The position numbers and the translations under genes were made by a program. Below the pieces are notes generated by a model. That model worked only from the letters and a program-made list of their open reading frames with translations. It searched no databases and was not told where the DNA came from. DNA of 64,000 nt. Source: Xylona heveae TC161 (lineage: Eukaryota > Ascomycota > Xylonomycetes > Xylonales > Xylonaceae). Below, in pieces: positions 1 through 12,038 of this stretch (its first letter is position 1; every line of letters begins with the position of its first letter). Location: positions 620,001-684,000 of the forward strand of contig NW_017264203.1 in the NCBI RefSeq assembly GCF_001619985.1, in the 5' to 3' direction.

Positions 1-2
1 AC

Positions 3-107
3 AGTTTGGATTTCTCGCTGGACATGAGTATACAGAGCGCAGGACTAGTGTTTCAGTTGAAGGTCGACGGCGTAGCGTATGGAACCGTGACGACCGAGTT
101 TTACTAG
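3..107 (+). CDS. Possible 3' end of a gene cut by the window edge
   Basis: From base 3 a frame of 34 codons runs to TAG at 105-107. It reads like a real C-terminus, with alternating hydrophobic residues and the ending VTTEFY. I do not recognise the family. The piece is too short for a firm call, and the other frames also stop soon. Confidence 0.3.
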   Translation, partial: SLDFSLDMSIQSAGLVFQLKVDGVAYGTVTTEFY

Positions 108-657
108 CCAGAGAATTTCATTTTTTATAACCGTCATGAGTCCTGCTCAGGCTCTCTGAAGCCCACCACGCAACTGTATGGATTGTGGTTCAACTGATCA
201 GGAGATGGGGCAAAGCGCGGAAGGTCATGTCCAGCCCTGGATTTCGGATACAACACCAAGAGCGGAGACCATCTACACCTTGGATAGTTGATTGACTTTT
301 CTACAGTAAATGCATAATAATTTATGGAAATGCAAGGATATACTAATATAGCATGATATTTATGACAAAGAAGCTCAAGAAAGGTAGACAGAGATTACCC
401 CTGAACCCATGACTGAGATGACTAAGCAAACACACGCCACCCCGCGGTAGCTCCGTTCTCGGCCTCGCTTAAGTGCCCCGCCAATGATGACGAGCGCGAG
501 GGACAAAAAGTGCTGGAGGGGCATTATTGGCTGAGACTTTATGGGACAGAGTTGAGTCACTTTGTGAGCGTGAAAATCGGTCCTGGAGGACAGAGACCAT
601 CCCTAGACCTTCTTCAGTGCATAACTGGACCCCAATTCGCTCACACATCATTCTACA
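108..657. other. Intergenic: promoter and leader of the aspartate kinase gene
   Basis: About 550 bases with no gene that I can support. The only recognisable element is the TGAGTCA site at 553-559. Confidence 0.5.
553..559. promoter_or_regulatory. Gcn4/CpcA (cross-pathway control) site TGAGTCA
   Basis: This is a perfect palindromic TGAGTCA/TGACTCA, 99 bases before the aspartate kinase ATG. Fungal amino-acid biosynthesis genes are commonly induced through this bZIP site during amino-acid starvation. Motif and position are seen; use by CpcA is inferred. Confidence 0.55.
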
Positions 658-2501
658 ATGGCCTCGGACAACGGTGACATTTTAGCTGACCTGCCAACAA
701 GAGCGCCCGGCTCGTCCAAGGGCTGGATTGTGCAAAAGTTTGGAGGTACCAGTGTTGGTAAATTCGCCGTAAACATCGTCGAGAATATAGTACGGTGCGC
801 CAAACCCCCTCATTGCCCTTCCATTGCAAATAAGAAGAGTCTGTGGCTGATGTCATGTTGAATGTAGGGCCAGCGCCAAGAACAATCGAGTCGCTGTGAT
901 ATGCTCTGCCCGGAGCAGTTATACCAAAGCTGAGGGTACTACGAATCGGTAGGTGTTGAGTCACTTTATACGACTTTTTCCATGGCATGAAAACATGGGG
1001 TTGAACGGAACTTTTATAAAAACAGATTATTACGAGCTGCAAGGGAAGCAGAAAAAGAAGAAGACCCGCAGTTCGAAGCCATTGTCAATATAATAGCAGA
1101 GGACCATATTCAAGCCGCCAAAGCCGACATCAAATCGCCGGAAATTCTCGCACGGCTAGTGGAAGAAATCAAGTGGGAGTGTAACGATCTTGTGTCGTTC
1201 TTGGATGCCACGCGGCGAGTGGGTGAAGTCAGCAGGAGATCCGAGGATAAAATCATCAGCAAAGGCGAGAAATTGAGCTGCCGCTATGTCGCTGCGCTGC
1301 TTCAAGATCGAGGAGTGGACTCGCAATACGTGGATCTTTCCGACGTGATCGATTTCAGAATCCCACAGGGACTTGACCAGGAATTCTACAACCAACTGGC
1401 GGCAGCGCTTGCCGCAAAGATTCGTGCATGTGGGGATAAACTCCCTGTGGTCACGGGCTATTTTGGCACGGTACCTGGAGGCTTGCTCGACAAGATTGGG
1501 CGTGGCTACACTGATCTCTGCGCCGCACTTGTCGCTGTCGGTATTGCCGCGGACGAGCTTCAAGTGTGGAAGGAAGTCGATGGCATTTTCACTGCGGATC
1601 CCAGAAAAGTGCTGTCAGCGCGCTTGCTCTCCGCCATTACTCCTGCCGAAGCGGCTGAATTGACGTTTTACGGCTCCGAGGTCATTCATCCATTCACCAT
1701 GGAACAAGTCATTCTCGCCCGGATCCCCATCCGCATCAAGAACGTCATGAACCCGCAGGGCAAGGGAACTATTATCTACCCCGACACCCCAGAAGACTTT
1801 GACCTGGCCGTGCCGCCCCCTGACGCTAAACTTTCTCGACGGCGGCGACGATCAAGCGTACTCTCCCAACCTAGTGGACCCAAGCGGCCGACGGCAGTGA
1901 CGCTCAAGGACCGCATCATTGTGCTCAACGTGCATTCCAACAAGCGCTCCCTCTCGCACGGCTTCTTCGCCAAGATCTTCACCGTCCTGGACAAGTGGGA
2001 ACTCTCTGTCGACCTCATCTCCACCAGCGAAGTCCACGTCTCCATGGCGCTGCACTCGGAGTCTGTGCTGCCCCGCGCCGGAGAGGAAATCGATTTTAAG
2101 ATTCACGATCGCAACCTTTTCGGGGCCATTGGCGAGCTGCAGAATTATGGTACTGTCGATGTCATCCCTGACATGGCCATCCTGAGCCTGGTCGGCAGAC
2201 ACATGAAGAATCTGATGGGCATTGCCGGCAGAATGTTTGTCACCCTCGGCGAAGGCAATATCAATATCGATCTCATTTCTCAGGGTACGTCTCACCTTTT
2301 CTTTTCTTCTCTTTTTTTTTTTTTACTTTTTTTTTTTTTTCGTTTCCCTTCCGTTTTAATTCAATCATCCCGACAACCAACTAACTCATATCTTTACTTA
2401 TAGGCGCAAGCGAAATCAACATTTCGTGTGTCATCAAGGCAGCCGACGGCGACAAAGCCCTGAATCTCCTCCACTCACATCTCTTCAACTTTGCGGATTA
2501 A
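658..2501 (+). CDS. HOM3: Aspartate kinase (aspartokinase, HOM3-type)
   Basis: Phosphorylates L-aspartate with ATP, the first step toward threonine, methionine and isoleucine; cytosolic. Exons 658-794, 868-948, 1026-2284 and 2404-2501 keep phase and give 524 residues, normal for fungal monofunctional aspartokinases. The N-terminal kinase part opens with KFGGTSVGK near residue 26, followed by CSARSSYTKAEGTT. Later come GEKLSC, GRGYTDLCAA, LQVWKEVDGIFTADPR and GSEVIHPFTMEQ. Two C-terminal ACT regions follow (LSHGFFAKIF; VGRHMKNLMGIAGRMF), which in this family bind the feedback inhibitor threonine. The ATG at 658 is chosen because it puts KFGGTS at the usual distance from the start. Introns are 73, 77 and 119 bases; the last is full of T runs. 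A Gcn4/CpcA-type site stands upstream and another falls inside intron 2. Confidence 0.95.
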
Positions 2502-4334
2502 AGTCATGTCATGTCATGTCATGTCATGTCAAGTTCAAAAGTCAAAATCAAAAGTTTTAGATCTCATCCATCGATTAGTACCGAGGTACTTGGCTATACG
2601 CACCTCATGTCATTTACTACATTTCCTTACTCTGGCCATTCCATGTCTTGAATGTCGATATCTCCTTTGTCTCTTATGCGGGCACAAAAAAATTGGCGCA
2701 TAGGTAGCGGGTTTAGTTGTATCTTGGCTTATCTTTTATTTTATTATAGCTTATCATATATTTCATATTTGCTTGTCATCTGTTCATCTTAGCTGGTCTT
2801 TTTTTTTTTTTTTTTTTTTTATCTTTTGGTTTGGCTTTTCTAATATTTCATATCATTATTCAATTAACTTTTGAACATAATAAATTTTACTTGGAAGGCA
2901 CTCTATCGATCGATTTTATTGACTCGTACGCAGGTGCTGTATTTTTTTTTCATCTAGGCTTGTCTGAGTCATTTAGATTACCTTACCTTTTTCTTGGAAT
3001 ATTTCCTACTTTTTTCAGATAAAATAAGAGTCATTACATTTTACTTTCTATTTCATTGTCAAGAATTCAAGGCTTGTTTTACACTATAGTCAAGACTCAA
3101 GACTTGTCAACTCGTTATGGTTGCTACAGTCTACCAGTCAATTCTTGACATTTGTTGAGTTGTTAAATAGTTAAATTGTTATAGTTTCTACTAGTACAGT
3201 CTCGTAATGTCTATTACATCTACAAATTAGTTATACTTAAAACATAAAAGGTCAAAAGTCTTGGATCTTACAGTCTTACTCCCATTCATCATTCATGCTC
3301 CAAGGACCGAGGCTCAAGCCTCTACCTCAAGGTGGAGTTGTGGACATTAAATCGGTCATGAACTCACGGAATCACGGTATCATGGACTCACGGTATCATG
3401 GACTCATGGACTCATGGATAATCCGCATCCAGCGTCCAGGCTTCAGGCTCCAGGACAATAAAAAAACTTAATGTCATAGATGAAGGATGAGAGAGACGAA
3501 GGAGACGAAGGAGAAGCAAAAGAAGCCAGTCGTAGAGTACCGGATCCAGAACATTGGACAAAAGGTAAAACAAAATACAGACAAATTTAAGAATAAGAAT
3601 ACATTTCTTTTCTTTTCTTTGGATCTTCCTCTCTCTCTTTTTTCCTAAACAGAAAGAAAAAGAAACAAAGAATGCGAGAGACACAAATAATTGATAAATA
3701 TGAAAATATCAAATACATTTCTTTTCTTAGTATCATTAGTATCTTTAGTCCTTTACTAAACTAAACTACTTGTAACTTGTAAGTTGTAACCCAAAATACA
3801 AAGCGCAACCATACGTGCCGTTCTTCAACGCCCGTCGTTTTAAACGCCCCGATGTGTGATGTGATGTAAAACAGTAAAAGTATAGAAAAGATTTTAAACC
3901 ATTGGTTGTAACATGTACATGTGTGGGATGGGAAGGGAAGGGAAGATATGGGGCCGGAAGGGAAAGGAGTAGGACTGTAGGAAAATGGGAAAGCCCGGGA
4001 AAAAGAAGAGGCTTGGAAGGTGGAAGAGGAGAAGAGGGGGAAAAGGATAAGACGAGGTAACGTAAAAAAAAGATAAGATGTGAAAGAAGAAAAAAAGGAT
4101 AAGATGTGAAAAAGGAAACAAAATGGAGAAGATGCGAAAGAGGAAAAAAAGATAAGACATGGTAAAGTAAAAAAGAGTAATGTAAGATGATGATGAGGAT
4201 GCAATGAATGGTTTTTCGGTTCCTGCACTCCCTGCTGCCATACGAATCAACAACACGGCAAGGCGCATACTCTCAAATCCAAGCTAGAATGAATCTTGAC
4301 TCAAAGCTGGAATGAATCTCGATTCAGGCTATGA
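2502..4334. other. Gene-free AT-rich spacer between convergent genes
   Basis: About 1.8 kb between the stop codons of aspartate kinase and RPB3. It holds a GTCAT pentanucleotide repeat, T runs near 2801-2820, an AT-rich block from about 2700 to 3800, CATGGACT-type short repeats at 3380-3417, and a purine-rich + strand from 3930 to 4180 (pyrimidine-rich 3' side of RPB3). I see no gene. Confidence 0.6.
2503..2530. repeat. GTCAT pentanucleotide microsatellite, 5.6 copies
   Basis: Five full GTCAT units plus GTC start one base after the aspartate kinase stop codon, so the repeat lies in the 3' untranslated region. Confidence 0.9.
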
Positions 4335-5710
4335 TCAAGCCCAACCATTTGCGCCGCCGCCATACGGCGTGGCTCCAAACGGCGTGGCGCCGCCCATGCC
4401 TGCGCCTCCCCAGACGCTTCCTGCACCCGCGGCGGCAGCGGCGCCTCCGCCCGCATAGGGGGTCGTGTATCCGTAATCCATGGGCCCGCCGCCGAGCGCG
4501 CCGCCGGGGCTTCTGGGTCCGCCCGCAGGCCCAGCGCCGAAACCGTCGAGGCCGTCGACGACCGCACCGCCGTCGGGACCTGCGTCGCCGCCGGTGAGTT
4601 CTTGAATGACAGCGGCGAGTTTCTGCTGGAGCACTTTGACGCCTTGCTGGATAATCGCGTCTGGTTCGAGAGAGCCGACGGACTCGACTTCAAAGTAGAA
4701 GCGCGAGGGGACGGCGTCGTAGTCGAACGGCTCGCCTTCGGCGGGGGGGTCTTCCCATTCGGCGTTTTTGGATTTAGGCCTGTATTACATAAATTGAGTA
4801 AACTTGAATAGATTTTTTTTTTCGGGGAGAGAGAGAGAGAGAGAGAGAGAGAAAGGGGGAAGGGGGGGAAATACCATTCTTTCTCGGGATCCTCTTCGTA
4901 CCAGTAGTCGAGATGGCGTAGCTTGTTGTGCGGATCGTACTCGAAACTGATGGCGGCAGTAGGTGCCCATTTGGAGTGTTCTTTGGCAATGCCCTTTTTG
5001 GCAATACACTTCATGCGGAGTTCCTGGCCCTTGCGCAGCTTGGCAATGACTGTCCCCTGCCCCTCGGGGTCTGTGATGACGGGCATGCCGACCCATTCGT
5101 TGGGCCGCGGCTCCGCGACAACGAGATCCCGCGCGTAGATTTTCATGATTTCGTCGCCCGTGCACCGCGCGTGAAGGGTCAGCGTCACGCTGCAGTTCTC
5201 GCAGTATTGCTCGCAGTCGCAGTCTCGTGTGTATAGGACGTCGTCGACATTCTTGGAGTTTAAAGGGACAAGACCAAGCCGGTGCGAGATGAATTCGTCT
5301 GGCAGTACGGACGTGTTGGCTTCTACTTCGACGAGATCGATTGCCATGGTGGGCACTTCGGCGAGCATTACTCGCCGCAGAGAGTTGGCGAATGCCAGAT
5401 CAACATTCGATAGGATAAAGTCGACGAGATGGGGTTCAGCCTAGACATGGTTTTGTTAGATATCTCTATGTTCAAATGTCTCGCTGGCAGTAGGAGTCGC
5501 GCGTGTGAGCAGGACATGCAGCGCAAGGGCATATTTCAAATTTCCCAGACAGAGAAGAAGAGAAGTATAGGATCAAGAACTTCCATCTGCCTGTGCACTT
5601 CAAGGCTTTGACCCTCAAACTTATATCGACTCCATGTTAAGACTAACCTCTCGAACGGTAACGCCAGGACCGGCATCCTCGCCGTCCATGGCCATCGCTT
5701 CGTAATCCAT
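4335..5710 (-). CDS. RPB3: RNA polymerase II subunit Rpb3
   Basis: Alpha-like subunit of RNA polymerase II. It pairs with Rpb11 to nucleate enzyme assembly in the nucleus. Exons 5710-5648, 5440-4875 and 4779-4335 give 357 residues. The N-terminus is [21 protein letters not shown]. The RpoA dimerisation region follows ([18 protein letters not shown], then [13 protein letters not shown]). The insert region contains [10 protein letters not shown], matching the zinc-binding cysteines of Rpb3, and later [25 protein letters not shown] and YEYDP-like EYDPHNKL. Exon 3 starts [21 protein letters not shown] as in yeast. The C-terminal 70 residues are Gly/Ala-rich, a common fungal tail. Introns are 207 and 95 bases. 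The second contains a GA/CT dinucleotide run next to its donor. Confidence 0.95.
4828..4852. repeat. GA dinucleotide run inside RPB3 intron 2
   Basis: About twelve GA units on the + strand (CT on the transcribed strand) lie inside the 95-base second intron of RPB3. Confidence 0.8.
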
Positions 5711-6990
5711 GATTGAGAGCTTTGTAGGTGGAAGTATAATATATTCGGGACGGTTCCGACAATTTCAGCAGGCGGAGACTATCGTCGGCGGCGACGAGAG
5801 CTTGTCTCTTCAAAACCTTGCGTCGATGAATCTACTCTCAGCGGTGGCGCAAAAACTCCAAACGAACAACTGGATGTCCTCAACAGACAAATCAATGTTC
5901 AGCGGGGCTCAGAACAAAAGTATTCCCAGCCGCACAATCTCTGTAGCTGCGGAGACGCTATGGCTGTCAAACTGCGTTACAGAGCTCGGTGCGTAGCCCA
6001 AAGTCGGTTTAAATCGGCGTGTCGTGACGACAGAAAATCTGCCCGGTCCTTGCGATGCCAGACTTGGAGGAGGACTAGCTTCGATCGTATCCAATCTCCT
6101 TCCCTTCAATCACTAGGCCTGCCAGAATCCAGAGAGTCGGTTTCGACGCAATTCACAATGTGGTTGAAACAATGCGCCAGAGCCGCATCACGAACTATTG
6201 TTGATGACTAATACATGTGGCTGGCGGAGTGATAGGTCACAGCCACAATTTAGTCTCAAGCCACAGTGGACAAACTGTAACTATGCTCGAGCACGAGCCA
6301 CCGTAAACGCGTCAACAATTTATTTGTTTTCTGTTTATAGAATCTAGACTACTGTACAGTATATACTGTGGGCCACTATGTCCTCGAAAGCAGGTGGCGA
6401 ATGGTTTATTTTCCATTTTATTCGTATCTTTCTATTAACCCACTGTGTGGGGATATGCAGGCTTTTGCATTAATCAAATACACCCTACAACAAGGGTGAC
6501 AAGGTATGAAGCGGCTGTGCCGCCCGTACTCTATAGAGTTGACATGTACTATACGTACGCCCAAATGGACAGCCTCGTGAGCATGACACATGCTGTACAC
6601 ATGCTTTCAATCAAATTGCCGATGATGTGTTGTATTTGTCACACTTCCAAGGAGCGTGGCGCAGCAAGCATCCGATCCAAATCCAAGACGGTCAATTCTC
6701 CAGTTATATCGGTTGCGTACGGAGGATAAAAGAGCTGTCCATGCGAAGAACACCGTGAAGTGGCGCGAGAGTGCGCCGCGGCATGTCGTAAAGGTAGATC
6801 CGGCCGGAGTATTCGAATTTAGTGAGACGAGCATCTGGGTCGACGCTGGTGGTGCAGCAACAGGCATTAAGCTTTTCAGCCATTGAGCGGCTGATGGAAA
6901 CAATGACAAAGTCGTATTGATTCCCGAGCCACAATGCGATTTGTTATTGTATTAGAACGGCAAGAATTTGCCATAGTAGCATCTCTTCCC
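5711..6990. other. Intergenic region between RPB3 and the Zn2Cys6 gene
   Basis: About 1.3 kb. The left part is the RPB3 promoter and the right part the 3' side of the regulator gene. A 76-codon minus-strand frame at 6704-6934 is protein-like in composition (QYDFVIVSISRS, RIYLYDMPRR), but no family is recognised and no splice partner is evident. No RNA gene is seen. Confidence 0.5.
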
Positions 6991-9245
6991 TCATGTCAAA
7001 GCCACGCTCAGTCCGCGTTCTCGTAACAGATCGATCCAACTGACGCCTGTGGTATCTTCTCCAATTCTTGCTTTTTGCTGCCGAAACGCCCACACTTCGG
7101 TTGCGACCTCCTTTACAAGATCAAATGTTCGTGACCCACAAGATGCTCCGCATCGGTCGAGCCACTGCGCTATTTGGACCTGTTGCTCTTCGTATAAAGC
7201 TTCGCAGGCGGCCATGAAGCCTGGCCACACCATGGCATGATTCATGATATTGAGGGTGCTCTTCTTATCCTCAAAAGCTATTAGGTGAGTGATAGTCTGT
7301 GATACCCAATGCTGGAGCATGATTGGATTAAGATCGAGAATACGGCGGTGGAAGAAGAGCACCAATGCGCAATGAAATGCGGGTGTGAGGTGCTCCTTGA
7401 TCGGGTTTGCCAACGGATTCGAAGCGTGTCCGGAAAGGAAAGAGTCTGGCATTGTCCAGTGACAGATTTTGTTTTCGAGGTCTTTGACTCTCGCTGACAA
7501 ACCGGTGATACTTGAAAACAACGGAGTAATATCGCGAGTATTGCCCATTTTTGATCGGAGACTATGTATTTCGTGAGCAAGCTCATTTGTTTGGGAAATG
7601 AGCTCGAGTAGAGAAGGAGGGAGGGCGTATATCTCCGAAAAAAGCGCTTTTTCATCCATTTGGGTGCATTTGGGCCCCATGTTATTGAATAAGCGCGGCT
7701 CGAATGGACTGCTCGGCACTCTTTCCAGAGCGGGTATCGAATTCTGTTGCAAAAGAGATGGGGCCGAACCAGATACCAACCTCATCCCCTGAAATCCAGC
7801 TGGAGGACTCAAGACAGGATTGATCGAGGTACTGTCTGTGAAAACTTGGAGGTAAAGGTAAATATGATGAAGTAAAACAACTTTTCGAGACTTTTGCAGT
7901 TTTGGAAGACCTCGGAGCCTGATCAGTTGTTCCGCGCCAATTAAGCAGGATCGAGTTTCCCTGTGTTGGCCACTGTAATACTAAAAAGTTGAATGAGCAT
8001 GATATATCCTTTCTTGGCTGAATTGCGGTATTTCAAAGCGCTTACCCCAATTGTAATTACGGTGAGAATTGCCATCAAAAGCTCCTTATACTTTGCAGAT
8101 TTTGCGTTCACCTTGGCTTCATTTATGCACTGCTGGAGGTGATGCATAGCTTTGGCTTTGAAGCCAGTGCCCATTTTCCACCAATAGCTGGATGTATCGA
8201 GTATGTGGGACGAAACTCGGTCGAGATGAAAAGCACTGCATGCGAGCACCGAATAGAACAACGAAATCCTTGCATGATTTGCCTTTTGAAACAGGCTTAG
8301 CTCTGCGAATGTGCCTGTGGCGCAAGGAAAGTGCAGAATCTGCCACGGGCTTTTCTTGACGGCAATTGGAGGAATAAGTTTCATAATCTGGGCTTGATAG
8401 TGTCGAAGAAGAAAATCTGCATTGAGAGGCACAAAATCCTGAATTGCAGCCCCAGAAACCAGAGGAAAGTCAAGGTCTATGGGTGAGATCATATCCTCCA
8501 AGTGATCTGCGCCATCTGGTGGTCGTTCCAAGGCGGAGGTATAGTCTTCGAGCAGCAAATTGGGTGGGGACACGGAAAAAAGGAGGCCTTCAGGAAGAGG
8601 TGATAGAGAAATTGGCTCATTGGTGATGCCGGCGTCTAATAAGGGATCATCTGGAGGTAGCCAGCTTGCCAAGAACGATGGAGACAATCCGAGCAAGGGA
8701 TCATCCGTGACTGGCCCCGGTGCTGATGTTGACGGAGAATTTGTTACTCTCACTTCTGACTCCAATAAAGGAAAGACTGTGAAGGGCCCATGTATATAGT
8801 GACCGTCTTCTGTTGTTTTTCCATCTAGGTCAAGCTGAATCTTGTCCACGTTACGTCCAGCTCGTGCCACGCTCGTGACCAAGTCATTTGACATGCACGC
8901 TCTCTGATCCACTTGAAGGAAACATTTGTCAGCTTCGATTTCAAAAGCTCTCATAACGAGCGAGTTTATCAATGTCTCACCTGACGAAACTATACGCCTG
9001 TAGCCCGGGTTGCGTGCTTCGGCTTCGGCTTCTGTTGCACATAGTGGAGAGGCGTCTTGACCGTCATAGAGTGGAAGCCACACCAAAGACGCATCACTAT
9101 ATCCTTTACATGGAATTCCAAGACGTCGACAAGCTCTGCAGTAAGGCTTGGTCTCATCGCATTTGACTTTGCGTTCTCGGCATGAGAAGCAGCCACGAAA
9201 GGTCCTTGTGCGGGAACCTCGCGCATGGTTGCCTCGCGATGCCAT
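6991..9245 (-). CDS. Zn2Cys6 fungal transcription factor (Fungal_trans_2 type)
   Basis: A nuclear regulator of unknown targets. Two exons, 9245-8046 and 7980-6991, are joined by a 65-base GT-AG intron in phase 0 and give 729 residues. The N-terminus carries a complete binuclear zinc cluster at about residues 19-46, CFSCRERKVKC then CRACRRLGIPC, with C-x2-C-x6-C-x6-C-x2-C-x6-C spacing. An acidic, Pro/Ser-rich stretch follows (about 120-260). A helical middle region (LNADFLLRHYQAQIMKLIPP, ISLFYSVLACSAFHLDR) leads across the splice into SCLIGAEQLIRLRG and a C-terminal half typical of the ARG2-like regulators. The fungal_trans_2 assignment is from memory of that pattern. No metabolic gene sits next to it, so the target cannot be guessed from context. 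Confidence 0.88.
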
Positions 9246-10679
9246 GGCACCAATAGCAGAATTGATGATTTATTTCTAGATTTGACCAATCATTTAACAT
9301 GATTTAGTGAAGAGCCCAATCAGGACAGCAACATACGTCTACAGCAGCTTTCAATGGCAGGCTCAAGATTCTCTCATGATGGCTGTCCGCGGGGTCGAAG
9401 ATTGAGTCTAATCTTATCGACGGAGACGCGATAAAAGAATGGCGGATCGGCCCTTTTTCTCGCCGAAACGATTGCCGCTCTATCGGATTACACCATGTGC
9501 AGTGGATGCAGGGACAAGACAGCACCTCAGCCACTACGAAAAGGAATTTACGAATGCCTCGGAACGACTAGGGTAGTTGATGTTTTCGATAGTGTGTTGG
9601 CATTACAAGGTAGATCCGGTTCCGTAAGGCTGTACACAGGTGGAGCCTCAACCTGAACTACGAGCGGGCTTGACCTTGTTATGGTTGTTATAGTGGGGCA
9701 AGGAGCTTTCAGTGTTTACAGCAGCAGAGGCTGAAGGCAAGAGCTTTTGCAGTCGTCGCGCTTCAATTCATGCATTTGACTTGCTCTAGCTCAGATGACC
9801 CTGCAATGAGCAATGTCTGACGAATCTGATACATGACAGCTAGGGGCACCGCCATGGGAACAACCCACTGCAGAAGTTCCTGGCCGGCAATATTTGGCGG
9901 GGGCGGACAGATGGATCAAGTCCAAGCCATGATGGCAGCAAGGAATGAGTGAGCAAGAACCGCAGCAAGATCGTTAGTATCCAGATAGTAGTGTGGTTAC
10001 GAGGCGTACAATGTATGTCTACACCTCTCCCCACCATAATAGTTACCCAACCCGGGCCGGGAGCAAAACCATGGATATGGAAATGAAGAAAGGAAGCAAA
10101 AAAATGCAACCTTGCAAGGGTCACAATGCGGGGACACTGTCGAGGACAAGGAGATACTAGATAGTGAATGAAAGATTTGCAATATCAACCCGATTGATTG
10201 GGCGGGAGAGGAGCAGGAGCAGAAAAACAGGGCTGTGCAAAAGTAGGTAGAATCAAAAAGGAGTTTCCAGCTTGCGTCTTCTCGAACCGCCGAGACAAGG
10301 GAACTCGCAAAGACTGACTCCGCCACGCACAAGAACTCCAAAGCGAGTAGTTACAAGGTATTTCGTGGGGCAGATCACGTGCATAGTTACTTGGAAGATA
10401 CCAGCCACACAGTCTAGACCGTATTTGTTCCCTTTTTGGTAAGGCCGTGCTTGGCCCCGGCCACGCCGATGACGACTGATAGACAAAGGAGACAGAGAGA
10501 TCTCCCCTTTGCTACAACTACACTGCCGCTTCACACAAATAAATATTCAAACAACTGCAACCCTTTTACTCTGTCAACATTTCCAAAAACCTACAACTTT
10601 TTGAAAACTCACTGAGATTGCCTTTTTCACACAAGCTGCTTTCAATAAGGCTCATATCTTCACAATCTCAAGAAAGACA
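9246..10679. other. Divergent intergenic region, Zn2Cys6 gene / calcipressin
   Basis: About 1.4 kb of promoter and leader sequence for two genes that point away from each other. Short frames exist on both strands, but none has a recognisable product. From about 10560 the + strand is pyrimidine-rich, fitting the calcipressin leader. Confidence 0.5.
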
Positions 10680-11612
10680 ATGTCAGGAGCAAGCTCACCA
10701 GCGCAATCGCGCTCCTCGAGCATGTCCTCGCGCGGTCACCGCACGCCTTCACTCTCGCTCGACCTTTCTGCTGTGCCCGCACTCATTCAACCTTCTCCTC
10801 CATCGAACACCCTTCTCATAACGGTATGTTCTCTTTCTCCTGTCCTTTGAAAAGCCTCACCTATCCTGACGCCACCTTCCTGATCTCTCCTGTCTTCCTT
10901 TCCGACTCTTCCGATATCCTGACTAACATTTGCCGCTCATCACCAGAACCTTCAAGATCCGGCCATCTTTCACCCTTCGACGTTGCACGAGATCCGAACC
11001 CTCATCAATGATTCGGCACAAATTCACTCATGGTCGCCACTCCGTTCTTTCCGACGCATCATTGTGTCCTTCTATGACGAAGAATCCGCCATCAAGATTC
11101 GCAAAATCCTTGACGGCGAAGCCATAATGGGTCACCGCGTGCGCGTCTACTTTGGAGAACCGACACCTATTCAGCCCGTCGACCAGCATCTCGGATTACC
11201 CGACGCACCCAAACTCTTCTTTATCAGTCCCCCGCCGAGCCCGCCTCACGGATGGGAGTTGCGCAACGAGGACCCCCCCAACAAGGAGGTGCACGCCGAG
11301 GATTTGGCAGACGCCTTGTCCAAACTACACGCCACGCAGACAACTGTTGCTTCATCAGAGCCTGCATCACCTGTTGCTTCGCCGCTTGACGGTTTCAAGT
11401 CCCGCGAGAACGTACTGAACCGTCACCGATCTGGTAGCTCCACCATGCTCTACCACCCCCAGGACCATGGAGGTAGCCCTGATCTACCCGCCATTGCGGT
11501 TGAGGACACGACCGATCTACTAGCTGAGCCGAGCCCCATCGAAAGCTCAACCCAACAACTACCAATGGCGCATACTTCTAGACCGCCGGTCGAGTTGATG
11601 TCTGATGCATAA
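10680..11612 (+). CDS. RCN1: Calcipressin (calcineurin regulator, Rcn1 family)
   Basis: Binds and modulates the Ca2+/calmodulin-dependent phosphatase calcineurin. Exons 10680-10823 and 10947-11612 are joined in phase 0 across a 123-base intron and give 269 residues. After a Ser-rich leader the RRM-like fold begins at NTLLITNLQDPAIF (residues about 44-57), followed by FRRIIVSFYDEESAIKI and VRVYFGE. The family signature ISPPPSPPHGWE lies near residue 136; its SP serines are the known phosphorylation site in yeast Rcn1 and human RCAN1. The C-terminal 100 residues are Ser/Thr/Pro-rich and poorly conserved in general. The first ATG in good context was chosen because the frame is closed upstream. 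Confidence 0.93.
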
Positions 11613-12038
11613 GCCATCGACTTATGTAAATCATTATTTTCTTTTTCACGCTCGCTTCGGTCTCTTATCAGAAATCGTCATCATCGGCCAATCGGAATGT
11701 TTACATTTATTTTTTTCTTTATGTCGGCGTTTTGAGGACGGAATTGCTTCAAGCTTCGGAGTCTAATCAGGTCACTCGCACGCAGCATGATTGATCTCGG
11801 GTCCCTGGGAGCGGAGGAGCGGGATTGTGCGCATCAGCATTAGCATTAAATGGCGTTTTCGGGTCGTTTGCTCTTATTCTATCTAGAATCACTTGTTCAT
11901 TGGCAAGAATCAGCATAACCAATGTATAATGACTTATCAAAGCATGGTACCTTATAAAAGTGTAAATGTCAATTCCCAAGAAACTTTATATATTCGCGTA
12001 TCCTAAGGAGCAATATAAATCCTTTAATATGGTGACAC
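11613..12038. other. Tail-to-tail spacer between calcipressin and Ate1
   Basis: About 430 bases of 3' flanking sequence from two convergent genes. I see no gene or repeat here. Confidence 0.5.

Noticed and set aside
3761-4268. Two minus-strand frames of 124-155 codons rich in Phe/Ser/Leu after RPB3
   Set aside because: Artefact of a pyrimidine-rich 3' flank; repeats of SFF and LFF type only.
4335-4634. Long + strand frames overlapping RPB3 exon 3 and similar antisense frames in GC-rich exons (aspartate kinase, TRP2, PheRS, PTR2)
   Set aside because: Codon bias leaves the opposite strand open; the sense strand has clear family motifs and the antisense products do not.
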